Origin: Ktedonobacteraceae bacterium
Lineage (GTDB): Bacteria > Chloroflexota > Ktedonobacteria > Ktedonobacterales > Ktedonobacteraceae
Assembly (NCBI GenBank): GCA_035653615.1
Contig: DASRBN010000007.1
Location: 62,001-126,000, forward strand
Direction: 5' to 3'
Length of the DNA stretch: 64,000 nucleotides
Shown here one piece after another: positions 1 through 8,719 of this stretch (within the stretch, counting starts at the first letter, position 1; every line of letters begins with the position of its first letter). The notes under the pieces are model-generated. The model did no database searches. It had not been told where the DNA came from and saw only the letters and a list, made by a program, of their open reading frames with translations. A program made the position numbers and the translations under genes.

Positions 1-664
1 TCCGTTTCCCATCACTATTGATGAACACCCGGTCTTGAATGGAGAGCGTCAAATCTGTTCCCTCGCCCTGAATACGCACCTGCTTATGACCAGCAAGCCA
101 GTCTACCAGTCGTTGCTGCTTTGCCGCCAGTTCCTTCCAGCGCGCTATCGGATCGGCATCATTGAGGAAGCACACATCGAACACAAACTCCTCAAATTCG
201 CGCAGTGACATACCGGCATCCTGGGCATAGGCCATTGTGGGATAGAGGGTTGATGACCAGCGGAATGTCTTCTCCTGGGCGCGTTTGCGCAATACGTGGG
301 TGACACTTTGATTGGCCTGCCGCCGTTTCGCCACGCGTGCCGGCACAATCCCGCTCCAGGCACGTGTATTGCCTTCCGACTCGATAGTAAGCCGGGCATC
401 GACCTTTTCTGCCAGCGCATTCATCACAGGCGATGGCCTCAGCAGTTGCTCATTGCTTCCTTCCTGCAAAAGAATCTCATCGAGGCTTTCCAGGTCAATT
501 AAAGGCACAGGGAAAGCCCCGACATGTAACAGTTCGCTATAAACGGCCTCCACCAGCGGCGCAGCCAATGGGGTAGCGCGAATTAAGACCGTTTCTCCTG
601 CTTTCACATACAGGCAATAACGGACGAGCGTGTGCGCCCATCGCTCAATACGGATATCATGCAT
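1..664 (-). CDS. M29-family aminopeptidase, N-terminal part (runs off the left edge)
   Basis: The frame is open from the start codon to the window edge, giving about 221 residues of the N-terminal half. The opening (MHDIRIERWAHTLVRYCLYV, then KAGETVLIRAT) is typical of family M29 (AmpS/PepS-like) metallo-aminopeptidases, which are cytoplasmic enzymes that trim N-terminal residues from peptides. The metal ligands of the family lie in the C-terminal half, outside the window, so activity cannot be judged. An in-frame ATG eight codons upstream (position 688) is possible, but the family start fits 664 better. It is transcribed away from the window with no visible operon partner. Confidence 0.8.
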   Translation of the reverse strand, partial: MHDIRIERWAHTLVRYCLYVKAGETVLIRATPLAAPLVEAVYSELLHVGAFPVPLIDLESLDEILLQEGSNEQLLRPSPVMNALAEKVDARLTIESEGNTRAWSGIVPARVAKRRQANQSVTHVLRKRAQEKTFRWSSTLYPTMAYAQDAGMSLREFEEFVFDVCFLNDADPIARWKELAAKQQRLVDWLAGHKQVRIQGEGTDLTLSIQDRVFINSDGKR

Positions 665-679
665 ACTCGTTGTTTCTAG

Positions 680-712
680 AAAGGGCATTTTCACCAGTCA
701 GGCATGCCCTTT
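680..712. repeat. Inverted repeat upstream of the aminopeptidase
   Basis: Perfect 9-bp arms AAAGGGCAT / ATGCCCTTT are separated by 15 bases and followed on the + strand by a short T run. No + strand gene ends here, so it is more likely a regulatory hairpin or operator in the aminopeptidase leader than a terminator. Confidence 0.4.
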
Positions 713-714
713 TT

Positions 715-1081
715 ACCTCCTTATAATAATGCTAATGTTAGATACAACGATTATGGGCAAGGGTGGGGTTCAAAATACTGAGGGCTTTCTGGCAATCGCC
801 TGGATGGGAAAACGATATGACCGTCTTTTCCGTCTATAGTAATGGGCCAGGAGACCTTGCGCTGCAACATACCTGGGACGAATACAAGGCGCATCCCAAG
901 ACTGTAAAAGATATATAACCGGCAAGAGAACATTGGGATCAGGAAGCTGCCGATTGTCAATCTCCTGATCTCCAACTCTTTTGCATAGCGGATGCCCTCA
1001 CAGGCGTGATAAGATGGGTGATGGCGCTCTTGCCTGAGGTAATATCTTAGATCAATTTATCTTATATGAAAGGGAAGCCGC
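715..1081. other. Gene-poor stretch with possible gene remnants
   Basis: About 370 bases without a convincing gene. A + strand reading frame of 33 codons (817-918) and a second open stretch ending just before 1050 read like protein fragments in different frames, which could be a decayed gene. Neither has a good ribosome-binding site and I recognise no family. The last 50 bases carry the Shine-Dalgarno-like AAGGGA of the next gene. Confidence 0.35.
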
Positions 1082-1627
1082 ATGAAGCACGTTCTTTCTG
1101 CCCTGGCAATAATCGCCGTTTTGTCGTTACTCTTATGCGGATGTGATGTAACCATAACGTCGAGTGGTTCAGCGACTGCTACTCCCTCGTCCGGCGCCAC
1201 TCACTTTGGGGTACAGACAAAAACATCAGGTTGTCAAGCGCATGGAGGGCTTCCCGATTCGGCCTGTACCCCTGGCGCGATCTTCCCAAATGCGACAGCG
1301 CAGGAAATTTGCAAGTCTGGATACGCAAGCTCAGTACGCAACGTACCAACAAGTGAAAAAGATCAGGCCTATGCTGAGTATGGAATTACACATCACTCTT
1401 CAGGCCAATACGAAGTCGATCACCTCGTCTCCTTAGAGTTAGGTGGCTCCAATGACATCGCAAATCTCTGGCCTGAAGCGGCATCGCCAACTCCGGGGTT
1501 CCACCAGAAAGACCAGGTTGAAAACTACTTGCACAATCAGGTATGTTCAGGAGCTATTTCCTTGAAAGAGGCACAGATTGAAATCGCGACCAATTGGCTT
1601 GCCGTATATCAACGCATGCCCCATTAA
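1082..1627 (+). CDS. Secreted HNH-nuclease-like lipoprotein
   Basis: 181 residues. The N-terminus is a lipoprotein signal: a hydrophobic stretch followed by LLLCGC, the lipobox whose Cys would be lipidated, so the protein should sit outside the membrane. A Ser/Thr-rich spacer follows. The C-terminal half contains YEVDHLVSLELGGSNDIANL and the following WPE, the pattern of small HNH endonuclease-like proteins (Asp-His pair, then Asn-Leu-Trp-Pro). Four Cys in the mature part could form disulfides. A nuclease on the cell surface could serve DNA scavenging or competition, but activity is inferred only. The start has AAGGGA upstream. The next gene follows after 39 bases and may be co-transcribed. 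Confidence 0.7.
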   Translation: MKHVLSALAIIAVLSLLLCGCDVTITSSGSATATPSSGATHFGVQTKTSGCQAHGGLPDSACTPGAIFPNATAQEICKSGYASSVRNVPTSEKDQAYAEYGITHHSSGQYEVDHLVSLELGGSNDIANLWPEAASPTPGFHQKDQVENYLHNQVCSGAISLKEAQIEIATNWLAVYQRMPH

Positions 1628-1666
1628 CAGGCATGAAGAGCATCATGAGATGGAGGATTCTTAAAT

Positions 1667-2050
1667 ATGACACAACAAAGTGACCGGGCTACCATGTTCC
1701 TGCTGGCAGGTGAAGGGGTGAAGATTTCTTACTACGTCAACGAGGATAATTCGTCCGAGCTTGACTATGAAGATGCTAATGGAACCCTCACCTTTCAGAG
1801 TGATCACCTGAACATCCAGAATTCCTCGCTGGGAACGCTCATCACCGCTACTCTCAAGTCGGCTGCTGATTCCGGTGCAAGGATGTTTACCCTGGTGCTA
1901 CCACAAGTCAAGCTCGGCGGACAGACAGAGCAGCCCTTAGAAACATTAGGAATTATTACGCAGGACAATAGCACAAAATCAAAAGCAGGCGCGCAGCTCA
2001 CCTATCAAGTGATACCTCTAAAAGGTACCGGGCAATATACAGATTATTAA
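1667..2050 (+). CDS. Hypothetical protein, small and beta-rich
   Basis: 127 residues with no signal peptide or membrane segment. I do not recognise a family. The sequence alternates hydrophobic and polar residues (for example TLITATLKSA and FTLVLPQVKL), suggesting a small beta-barrel or sandwich. A GGAGG-like site (tggagga) lies shortly upstream of the ATG. It follows the HNH-like lipoprotein by 39 bases on the same strand, so it may be its partner or an immunity-like protein, but nothing in the sequence shows that. Confidence 0.55.
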   Translation: MTQQSDRATMFLLAGEGVKISYYVNEDNSSELDYEDANGTLTFQSDHLNIQNSSLGTLITATLKSAADSGARMFTLVLPQVKLGGQTEQPLETLGIITQDNSTKSKAGAQLTYQVIPLKGTGQYTDY

Positions 2051-2202
2051 GCCTGTGCCCATTTTGTATACAGCGACTCACTCATGAAGCATATTGAACA
2101 GAACTGGCAGGCGGAATACGAATGGGTTTGCGGCATTCGGAGCAGGAACTGGCAAAGATGGAAACATTGCAGCCTGGCAACAACCAGCAGTGAGAACAAC
2201 TG

Positions 2203-2727
2203 CTACTCCCCGCGCAGTTTGCTATACACGACAATATCATGCCAATCGCCAGTTCGCCATTGAGCTTTGCGCATTACGCCATCACGTTGAAAGCCTGCTT
2301 TTTCCAGCGCCTTTTGTTCTGGGATATTTTCTATATCGGTTGAAGCCTCGACGCGCATGATCGGATATATTGCGAAGAGATAGGCGGCCAGGAGTTTTTG
2401 GGCCTCGCTGCCATAGCCCTTGCCGCGATATTCCGGCGAGAGGCTAATACCAATGTTATACGCAATGCTGCCCTCATTCGGCCCATAGCGCTCCTGGTGA
2501 TAGCTCACCGATCCCACAACCTCGTCATCATAGTTGACCACCAGTAGCTCACCCTGGCGCGATCCGATCAGCCCATCCTCGGCAAAGCGCTTTTGTAAAG
2601 GGCCTGATGGATGAAAGCCGAAGTCATTGAACTCACCGTCATGCTTCGGATCAACATTCCAGGACTCGAGTAATGCCAGGTCAGCCTGTCTAACTGGCCG
2701 CAGATAAACCTTTTCACCTCGTATCAT
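2203..2727 (-). CDS. GNAT N-acetyltransferase (RimJ/RimL type)
   Basis: 174 residues, the usual size. It begins MIRGEKVYLRPVRQADLALL, the characteristic beta1-alpha1 of RimJ/RimL-like acetyltransferases, and has the acetyl-CoA-binding motif A around residues 97-110 (SPEYRGKGYGSEA) and a motif-B-like end (NIPEQKALEKAGFQRDG). It would transfer an acetyl group from acetyl-CoA to an amine, either on a protein N-terminus or a small molecule; the substrate is unknown. It is a single gene, facing the two small + strand genes. Confidence 0.85.
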   Translation of the reverse strand: MIRGEKVYLRPVRQADLALLESWNVDPKHDGEFNDFGFHPSGPLQKRFAEDGLIGSRQGELLVVNYDDEVVGSVSYHQERYGPNEGSIAYNIGISLSPEYRGKGYGSEAQKLLAAYLFAIYPIMRVEASTDIENIPEQKALEKAGFQRDGVMRKAQWRTGDWHDIVVYSKLRGE

Positions 2728-3148
2728 ACTTTATCAATCCTTCTCATTAAAAATGCTTCCTGGTAACAAAAGTATAACATATAGCTATTCTTTTCTCCTT
2801 GCGCCGCTATGACAAACATCTACACGCGCATATCCAGAAATCCTCACCTATGCTCCAGCAGAAAATGCTTCATGAAGCGAACACGAAACGGGATATCCCT
2901 TATACTGAAAGTATGAGATAATGCAACAGCTAAAGGGAGGAGGTTCCTTTTCTGAATATATGAGATTATTCACAGTACTATTGTGCTGCAATTTCTACAC
3001 ATGAAAAAAATGCTATGCTACAACGTCTATTGTGAAGTATAGATTTCGACTCATTACAGAGCACTTGCACTGACGTGGGAAGAAACGAACGGCAGCATCC
3101 AGTTGTCTGTGAAAGCAGGCCTTATCGATAGAGCAAAGGAGACCGCTT
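2728..3148. other. Intergenic region between divergent genes
   Basis: About 420 AT-rich bases between the acetyltransferase (leftward) and the antiporter (rightward). It presumably carries both promoters, but I cannot pick a convincing -35/-10 pair. An AAAGGAG ribosome-binding site lies at about 3135-3141, seven bases before the antiporter ATG. No repeat or RNA structure stands out. Confidence 0.5.
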
Positions 3149-4414
3149 ATGATGCTCACCAGTGTCATCCTTCTACAGCTGATCGTCATCTTGCTTGTTG
3201 TGCAATGCTTCGGTTATCTCGCTCGCCTTATTGGGCAGCAATGGGTAATCGGAGAAATCCTTGCCGGTCTTGCCCTGGGTCCTTCACTGCTGGGTCACTT
3301 CTTCCCCAGTGTCGAGGCGGCCGTCTTCCCGGCAAGCGCGCTACCAACACTGCAAACGCTAGGTGATATTGGGCTGATCCTGTACATGTTTACATTAGGC
3401 ACCCATATCGACATTCCTATGATGTTACGCCAGAGCCGCAAAGCTGGAGTAATCTCCGTGGCGAGCATAGCCCTTCCCCTGATCATGGGTGCAATTCTGG
3501 CCTATTTCCTGTTTCCTGGCCTGGCCGGTCCAAAGGCAACCTTGCTTACTTTCATGTTCCTGGTGGGAACAGCCATATCTCTGACCGCCTTTCCCGTATT
3601 GGCACGTCTTTTGACCGAAAGAAATATGTTGAGCACCAGAATTGGAACACTGGCATTGACGAGCGCGGCCGCAAATGACGTTATCGCCTGGTTCTTATTA
3701 GCGCTCATCATCGCTCTTGTTAATGCCAGGGGTGCGACCGCGGCACTGATCACAATAGGAGAAACGCTTCTCTTTATAGCGATTATGATTGGCATAATCC
3801 GCCCGTTGTTACTCTTAGCTGATAAGCGCATACCATCGAAGCCCCTGGTGCTTGCCATCACCATCATCCTGCTCCTGCTGTCCGCCTATACAACAAACAC
3901 TATTGGCATTCACCCGGTGTTTGGTGCATTTATCATGGGCATCATCGTGCCTCGCAACGTCCTGTTTGTTGATCTGGTGCGCAGCGTAGATAAGACGAAC
4001 GGCCTCTTGTTCCTGCCTCTCTACTTTGTCGCCACCGGCCTGCGAACCCAAATCGGATTGATAGGTAGTCCTGTTCTATGGCTCATCTGCTTGCTGGTGC
4101 TTGCTGTGGCCTGTTCTGGCAAAATCTTTGGAGCCACATTCTCCGCCCGCATGTTCGGAGATTCCTGGCGCGAATCGCTTAGCCTTGGCGTACTGATGAA
4201 TACGCGAGGGTTGGTTGAACTCATCGTCCTCAATATTGGCCTGGACCTGGGTGTTCTTTCCCCAACCCTTTTCGCCATACTGGTAATCATGGCCGTCGTT
4301 ACAACCATGATGGCTTCGCCGATCTTACCTTTACTTGGATACAAACGCATGAATCAGAAGGTAACCAGGGTACTCGAAGAGTATGTAGAAGGAAACGTCG
4401 TGTCAACAAAATGA
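3149..4414 (+). CDS. Cation:proton antiporter, CPA2/Kef type
   Basis: 421 residues, almost entirely hydrophobic, about 12 membrane helices. The first helices contain GQQWVIGEILAGLALGPSLL, the family signature of the Na+/H+ exchanger domain, and the ion-binding region reads LTSAAANDVIAWFLLALI, where the buried Asp is the expected transport residue. It would exchange H+ for Na+ or K+ across the cytoplasmic membrane. There is no C-terminal RCK/TrkA_N domain, unlike full KefB/C, so nucleotide gating is not expected. The start follows AAAGGAG. The gene is monocistronic and ends at a clear terminator. Confidence 0.88.
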   Translation: MMLTSVILLQLIVILLVVQCFGYLARLIGQQWVIGEILAGLALGPSLLGHFFPSVEAAVFPASALPTLQTLGDIGLILYMFTLGTHIDIPMMLRQSRKAGVISVASIALPLIMGAILAYFLFPGLAGPKATLLTFMFLVGTAISLTAFPVLARLLTERNMLSTRIGTLALTSAAANDVIAWFLLALIIALVNARGATAALITIGETLLFIAIMIGIIRPLLLLADKRIPSKPLVLAITIILLLLSAYTTNTIGIHPVFGAFIMGIIVPRNVLFVDLVRSVDKTNGLLFLPLYFVATGLRTQIGLIGSPVLWLICLLVLAVACSGKIFGATFSARMFGDSWRESLSLGVLMNTRGLVELIVLNIGLDLGVLSPTLFAILVIMAVVTTMMASPILPLLGYKRMNQKVTRVLEEYVEGNVVSTK

Positions 4415-4443
4415 CTTTCGAATCAAAATGACATACGAACAAA

Positions 4444-4478
4444 GAAAGGATGGCTATTTGAGGCCATCCTTTCTTTTC
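4444..4478 (+). terminator. Rho-independent terminator of the antiporter gene
   Basis: A perfect 11-bp stem (GAAAGGATGGC / GCCATCCTTTC) with an 8-base loop, followed by TTTTC. It lies 30 bases past the stop codon and just before the convergent hydroxylase operon. Confidence 0.85.
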
Positions 4479-4502
4479 ATACTTTGAAAGAGACAGGTTG
4501 TT

Positions 4503-5372
4503 CTACTGAGCCCTCTCCGCCGCCTTTTGAATCGCCCGTCGCATCATCACCTTCGTCATATCACCACGATACGCCTGAGAGCCATGAATATCGCTCACCA
4601 GCTCCAGGTCATCGGCAGCATGACTGGCAGCTTCCGCGACGGTCGCGTCATCCAGTTGCTTGCCCACAAGGGCCGACTCCGTCGCGCTCGCGCGTGTGGG
4701 TTTCACCGAGGCACCGGTTATTGCCAGGCTTGCGGCGGAGCACGTGCCATCCTGACCCAGCGTGATAACTGCCGCGCAGCCGACAACAGCGTAATGTGAA
4801 GCCTTATTTTCCAGCTTCATATACGCGCTTCCGGTATGGGCCGGCGGAATGGCAAAACGCAGCTCTGTAACAATCTCACCCTGCTCAAGAGCGGTTGTGA
4901 AGACATCCACGAAGAAATCGTCGGCCTTGATGGTACGCTCACCGTTGGGTCCTTTGACTACGATATCGGCCTTAAGCGCCATCACGATAGCCGTCATATC
5001 AGCCGCGGGATCGGCATGTGAAACAGCCCCGCCAATCGTACCGCGATTGCGCACCTGCGGGTCGCCGATTACCGAGGCGGCGTCCGAGAGCGACGCAAAA
5101 TGCTGGCGTATTACATCGGAACGTGCCAGCGTTGCATAGGTCGTCAGCGCGCCGACGGCAACTACTCCATTGTCTTCACGGATATAGGAAAGGCCTTGAA
5201 TCCTGCCGATATCGATCAACACGCCGGGTTGAGCCAGGCGCAGCTTCATCATTGGCAGCAGGCTATGCCCGCCCGCCAGCAACTTGGCATCTTCCCCATG
5301 TTGCTGTAAGAGCGAGATAGCCTCATCCACCGACGTAGCGGGATAGTAATCAAATGCTGCTGGTACAGACAT
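4503..5372 (-). CDS. Molybdenum hydroxylase FAD-binding (medium) subunit, CutM/CoxM-like
   Basis: 289 residues. The FAD-binding motif of the xanthine dehydrogenase family is present near the N-terminus (LLAGGHSLLPMMKLR) with the second flavin motif RNRGTIGGAVSHADPAAD. It passes electrons from the iron-sulfur subunit to FAD and onward. The frame is open up to 5474, but the start at 5372 has AGGAG at the right spacing and gives the family N-terminus MSVPAAFDYYPA. It is the last gene of a small-large-medium operon, 46 bases after the large subunit. Confidence 0.88.
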   Translation of the reverse strand: MSVPAAFDYYPATSVDEAISLLQQHGEDAKLLAGGHSLLPMMKLRLAQPGVLIDIGRIQGLSYIREDNGVVAVGALTTYATLARSDVIRQHFASLSDAASVIGDPQVRNRGTIGGAVSHADPAADMTAIVMALKADIVVKGPNGERTIKADDFFVDVFTTALEQGEIVTELRFAIPPAHTGSAYMKLENKASHYAVVGCAAVITLGQDGTCSAASLAITGASVKPTRASATESALVGKQLDDATVAEAASHAADDLELVSDIHGSQAYRGDMTKVMMRRAIQKAAERAQ

Positions 5373-5418
5373 ACTCTTTTCTCCTTTTTCATCTATTGAA
5401 GGCGAGGAATTTTCAACC

Positions 5419-7758
5419 TTACGCCTGGTGGATGACTTTCCACAGATTCTCCGGCTTGAACGGCATATCGACATGCGCTACACTGAGCGCGTCCGCAATC
5501 GCGTTAGCAACTGCCGGTGTCGAACCGATTGTGCCGGCCTCACCGACGCCCTTCACACCCAGAGGATTGACCGGCGTCAATGTGACCGTATGATCCAGTT
5601 CGAAGCTCGGTAATTCTGAAGCAATTGGCATCGCGTAGTCCATCAAGGTTCCCGTCAGCAACTGGCCGTCCTCGCCATAGACGACGCCCTCCCACATTGC
5701 CTGCCCAACGCCCTGGGCAATGCCGCCGTGAACCTGACCCTGCACAAGCATCGGATTGAGCTGCCGCCCGCAGTCATCAACCGCGATATAACGCGTGATT
5801 TCAGCCTCTCCGGTATCCTTATCAACCTCGACCACGCAAACATGCGTGCCGAATGGGAAGACGCAGGCTTCAGGCTCCCAGAAAACCGTTGTCTCTAATC
5901 CAGGCTCGATACCAGGGGGTAGCGTATTCGAGAGGTTAGCGGTCAAGGCCACTTCCGCGAAGGTGACGGCCTTCTGTGGCGAACCGGTCACAAAGAATTT
6001 GCCGTCCTCCAGCGTCACATCTGAGGCGCTAGCCTCCAGCATGTGTGCCGCGATCTGCTTCATCTTTTCTTTCAATCGCTGGGCCGCCTCATAGACTGCC
6101 GAGCCACCGACTGCCGTCGTGCGGCTGCCATACGTGCCACGACCCTCAGGAGTCGAATCGGTATCGCCATGGATGATCATTACATTCTCAACCGGAATAC
6201 CGTACTCCTCGGCGACGATCTGAGCGAACGTCGTCTCTTCACCCTGGCCATGGGGGGAAGAACCTGTATAGACCATGACTGTACCGCTCTGCTCGACACG
6301 CATACGGGCGCTCTCATAGAGACCGACCGGCGCCGTACCTTTTGGACCAAAGCCGCAGATCTCGATGTAGGAAGAAAGACCAATGCCCATCAGCTTGCCG
6401 TTGCCGTCAGCACGCCTGCGAGCTTGCTCCGCGCGCAGGTTTTGATAGTCCGCTATCGCCAGCGCCTTGTCCAGCGCTCCTTCGTAGTCGCCGGTATCAT
6501 AGACAGCTCCGGCCGCCGACTTGTAGGGAAACTGGTCTGGTTTGACGAAGTTGAGTCTGCGCACCTCGGCAGGGTCTTTACCCAGCTCGCGCGCCACCAG
6601 GTCGATGGCTCGCTCAATAATATACGTCGCTTCTGGACGGCCAGCGCCCCGATACGCATCGGTGGGAACTTTGTTCGTGAAGACGATGTCACCACTGAGG
6701 TAAATATTCGGAATATCATAAGCACCGCAGGACACCGGGAATCCAAAGGCAATCATGATCACATCGGTGAACAGCTGCGAATACGCACCCAGATCGGAGA
6801 TGCCGTGAATCTTCAGAGCGGTGATCTTGCCTTCTTTCGTAGCCGCAACCTCGACATAGTCAACCTGGTCGCGTCCGTGGATGGTCGCCGCCAGGTTCTC
6901 GCTGCGATCCTCAATCCATTTGACCGGGTGCCCCGTCTTCATCGCAGCAAATGCCGCGCAGATTTCTTCGGGGTAAACATTCAGCTTGCAACCAAAGCCA
7001 CCACCAACTTCAGGGACAATTACGCGCACCTGGTGCTGTGGCAGGCCAACGGTAGCCGCGAGAATGTTGCGTAGCAGATGCGGTATCTGCGACGAGCTCC
7101 AGACATTTAGCGTTTTGAGCGCCTTATGATACTCTGCCACGACACCTCTCGTCTCCATAGGTACAGGAGCGAGTCGCTGGTTCACCATGCGTGTTTTGAC
7201 AACGACACCGCCATCAGCCTTTGTCTGATCAAAGACCTTGTCAATTTCTTCAGATGAGGGATGCATGCTGAAAGCGACGTTCGTGCCAAATTCTTCGTAG
7301 AGTAGTGGCGCATCCGGCTGCATGGCTTTCTCAACATCGATAGCGGCGGGTAGTGGCTCATAATCGACCTCGATCAGGTCGCGCGCGTCGCGAGCCGTAT
7401 AGCGGTCTTCCGCGATCACAACGGCCACGGGGTCGCCGTAGAAACGCACTTTGCCCTCGGCCAGTGGCTTACGAATGCCCATACCCTCGGTCATCTTCCC
7501 AAGAGGTACTGCCACGGCGATATCGCCAACTGCGCCTTTGAGATCTTCTGCGGTGTAGACGGCCACAACGCCAGGCTGATTACGGGCCGCCTCCGTATTG
7601 ATGCCCTTAATGCGGGCGTGCCCATAAGGGCTACGCAATACGGCCATATGAAGCATACCGGGGAGTTTGATATCATCGACATAAGTCGCCTGTCCGGTAA
7701 TCAGGCGCGGATCTTCTCGCCTCTTAATTGGCGAGCCAAGCATAGCTGCAATACCCAT
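5419..7758 (-). CDS. Molybdenum hydroxylase large (molybdopterin) subunit, form-II CoxL-like
   Basis: 779 residues, full length. It carries the molybdopterin-cytosine-dinucleotide subunit of an aerobic molybdenum hydroxylase. The active-site loop at about residues 368-374 reads AYRGAGR, the form II pattern, not the AYxCSFR loop of proven (form I) CO dehydrogenases. The catalytic-Glu motif GVGEAG is near the C-terminus. The likely reaction is hydroxylation of an aldehyde, purine, other heteroaromatic or possibly CO, with the cofactors Mo, two [2Fe-2S] and FAD spread over three subunits. The gene order S-L-M also matches form II clusters. The substrate is undetermined. Confidence 0.87.
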   Translation of the reverse strand: MGIAAMLGSPIKRREDPRLITGQATYVDDIKLPGMLHMAVLRSPYGHARIKGINTEAARNQPGVVAVYTAEDLKGAVGDIAVAVPLGKMTEGMGIRKPLAEGKVRFYGDPVAVVIAEDRYTARDARDLIEVDYEPLPAAIDVEKAMQPDAPLLYEEFGTNVAFSMHPSSEEIDKVFDQTKADGGVVVKTRMVNQRLAPVPMETRGVVAEYHKALKTLNVWSSSQIPHLLRNILAATVGLPQHQVRVIVPEVGGGFGCKLNVYPEEICAAFAAMKTGHPVKWIEDRSENLAATIHGRDQVDYVEVAATKEGKITALKIHGISDLGAYSQLFTDVIMIAFGFPVSCGAYDIPNIYLSGDIVFTNKVPTDAYRGAGRPEATYIIERAIDLVARELGKDPAEVRRLNFVKPDQFPYKSAAGAVYDTGDYEGALDKALAIADYQNLRAEQARRRADGNGKLMGIGLSSYIEICGFGPKGTAPVGLYESARMRVEQSGTVMVYTGSSPHGQGEETTFAQIVAEEYGIPVENVMIIHGDTDSTPEGRGTYGSRTTAVGGSAVYEAAQRLKEKMKQIAAHMLEASASDVTLEDGKFFVTGSPQKAVTFAEVALTANLSNTLPPGIEPGLETTVFWEPEACVFPFGTHVCVVEVDKDTGEAEITRYIAVDDCGRQLNPMLVQGQVHGGIAQGVGQAMWEGVVYGEDGQLLTGTLMDYAMPIASELPSFELDHTVTLTPVNPLGVKGVGEAGTIGSTPAVANAIADALSVAHVDMPFKPENLWKVIHQA

Positions 7759-7845
7759 ACGTATGCCTATCCTTTCTCATCGCGAACAAGGCAAGAGCAT
7801 CTTTGACTCGTGCATGTGTATCTTCGCGATAGCTACTCGCCGGTA

Positions 7846-8352
7846 CTAGTCACCAGTTCCAACAGGCTCGGCAGCGCCGGTACGCATCTGCTCGGCAGCG
7901 TACTGGACTGCGCGCACAATGTTTTGATAGCCGGTGCAGCGGCAGATATTGCCCTCAAGCCCCTTGCGGATCTCTTCTTCTGTCGGATTGGGGTTATCCT
8001 TGAGCAATTGATACGAGGCCATAATCATGCCGGGCGTGCAAAAGCCACACTGCAGACCGTGCTTCTCCCAGAAACCTTCCTGGATGGGGTGCAGACTTCC
8101 CTCAGGTGCCAGTCCCTCGATGGTTGTCACTTCGCCACCATCGGCCTGTACTGCCAGCACCGTACAGGATTTGACGGTTTCGCCATTGAGTAGTACAGTG
8201 CAGGCTCCACATTGCGAGGTATCACAGCCAATGTGCGTTCCTGTAAGGTCCAGCACGTCTCGTAGATAATGAACGAGCAACAAACGGGGTTCAACCGATG
8301 AATGGTATTGCTTGCCATTCACCGTGACGGTGATTTCGCGCTTCATCGTCAT
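7846..8352 (-). CDS. Molybdenum hydroxylase [2Fe-2S] (small) subunit, CutS/CoxS-like
   Basis: 168 residues. The plant-ferredoxin-type cluster has Cys at 43, 48, 51 and 63 ([10 protein letters not shown]...C), and the second cluster has Cys at 102, 105, 137 and 139 (CGFC...CRC). Both are complete, so electron transfer should work. The frame is open to 8391, but ATG 8352 has AAGGAG eight bases upstream; ATG 8346 is an alternative. It is the first gene of the operon, 87 bases before the large subunit. No maturation genes of the CoxD/E/F type are visible within the window. Confidence 0.9.
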   Translation of the reverse strand: MTMKREITVTVNGKQYHSSVEPRLLLVHYLRDVLDLTGTHIGCDTSQCGACTVLLNGETVKSCTVLAVQADGGEVTTIEGLAPEGSLHPIQEGFWEKHGLQCGFCTPGMIMASYQLLKDNPNPTEEEIRKGLEGNICRCTGYQNIVRAVQYAAEQMRTGAAEPVGTGD

Positions 8353-8719
8353 CGATGTTTCTCCTTGCAATACAAATAGAGGGTACAACAAACAAGGATG
8401 AATCTCGATACCTACCTCGGGTTATGCCCGATAAACGATACTCCTCCTACTAGTGAATACGCCTATCAGTTGCGAATGGTTAATATTATTCGCGCTAGTG
8501 CCTGGCGACACCCTGTCCTTCTTTTCTGGTAGGTAACACTATAGAGCGTATCATACAGGAGGTAACATGTCAATGTTGCTGGTATATGCGAAGCCGCTCT
8601 ACACAGTACCTCATCAAATTCAAGCTGCTTGATTGCCATATCTCAAATTGTGCCCCAGGAATAGATATGGTATCATATACACTAAGTATCTTACGAAGAA
8701 AGGTAGTTGAAAAATCATC
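8353..8719. other. Divergent intergenic region between hydroxylase operon and pncB
   Basis: About 370 bases that must carry the promoters of both transcription units. The only clear element is a tiny ORF with a strong Shine-Dalgarno sequence at 8567-8632 (listed separately). A short TATGGTATCATA imperfect dyad lies near 8665-8676. Confidence 0.5.
8567..8632 (+). CDS. Possible 21-residue leader peptide upstream of pncB
   Basis: ATG is preceded by AGGAGGT with a 3-base spacing, the best ribosome-binding site in the vicinity. The peptide starts MSMLLVYAKPLYTV and ends QAA before TGA. It ends 87 bases before pncB on the same strand. It is too short to judge coding bias. It may be a translated leader controlling pncB or a small membrane-associated peptide, or a chance ORF. 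Confidence 0.35.
   Translation: MSMLLVYAKPLYTVPHQIQAA

Noticed and set aside
6043-7074. 343-codon open frame antisense to the molybdenum hydroxylase large subunit
   Set aside because: It mirrors the real gene's codon pattern, has no family features and no ribosome-binding site.
5419-7758. Form I carbon monoxide dehydrogenase
   Set aside because: The active-site loop is AYRGAGR, not AYxCSFR.
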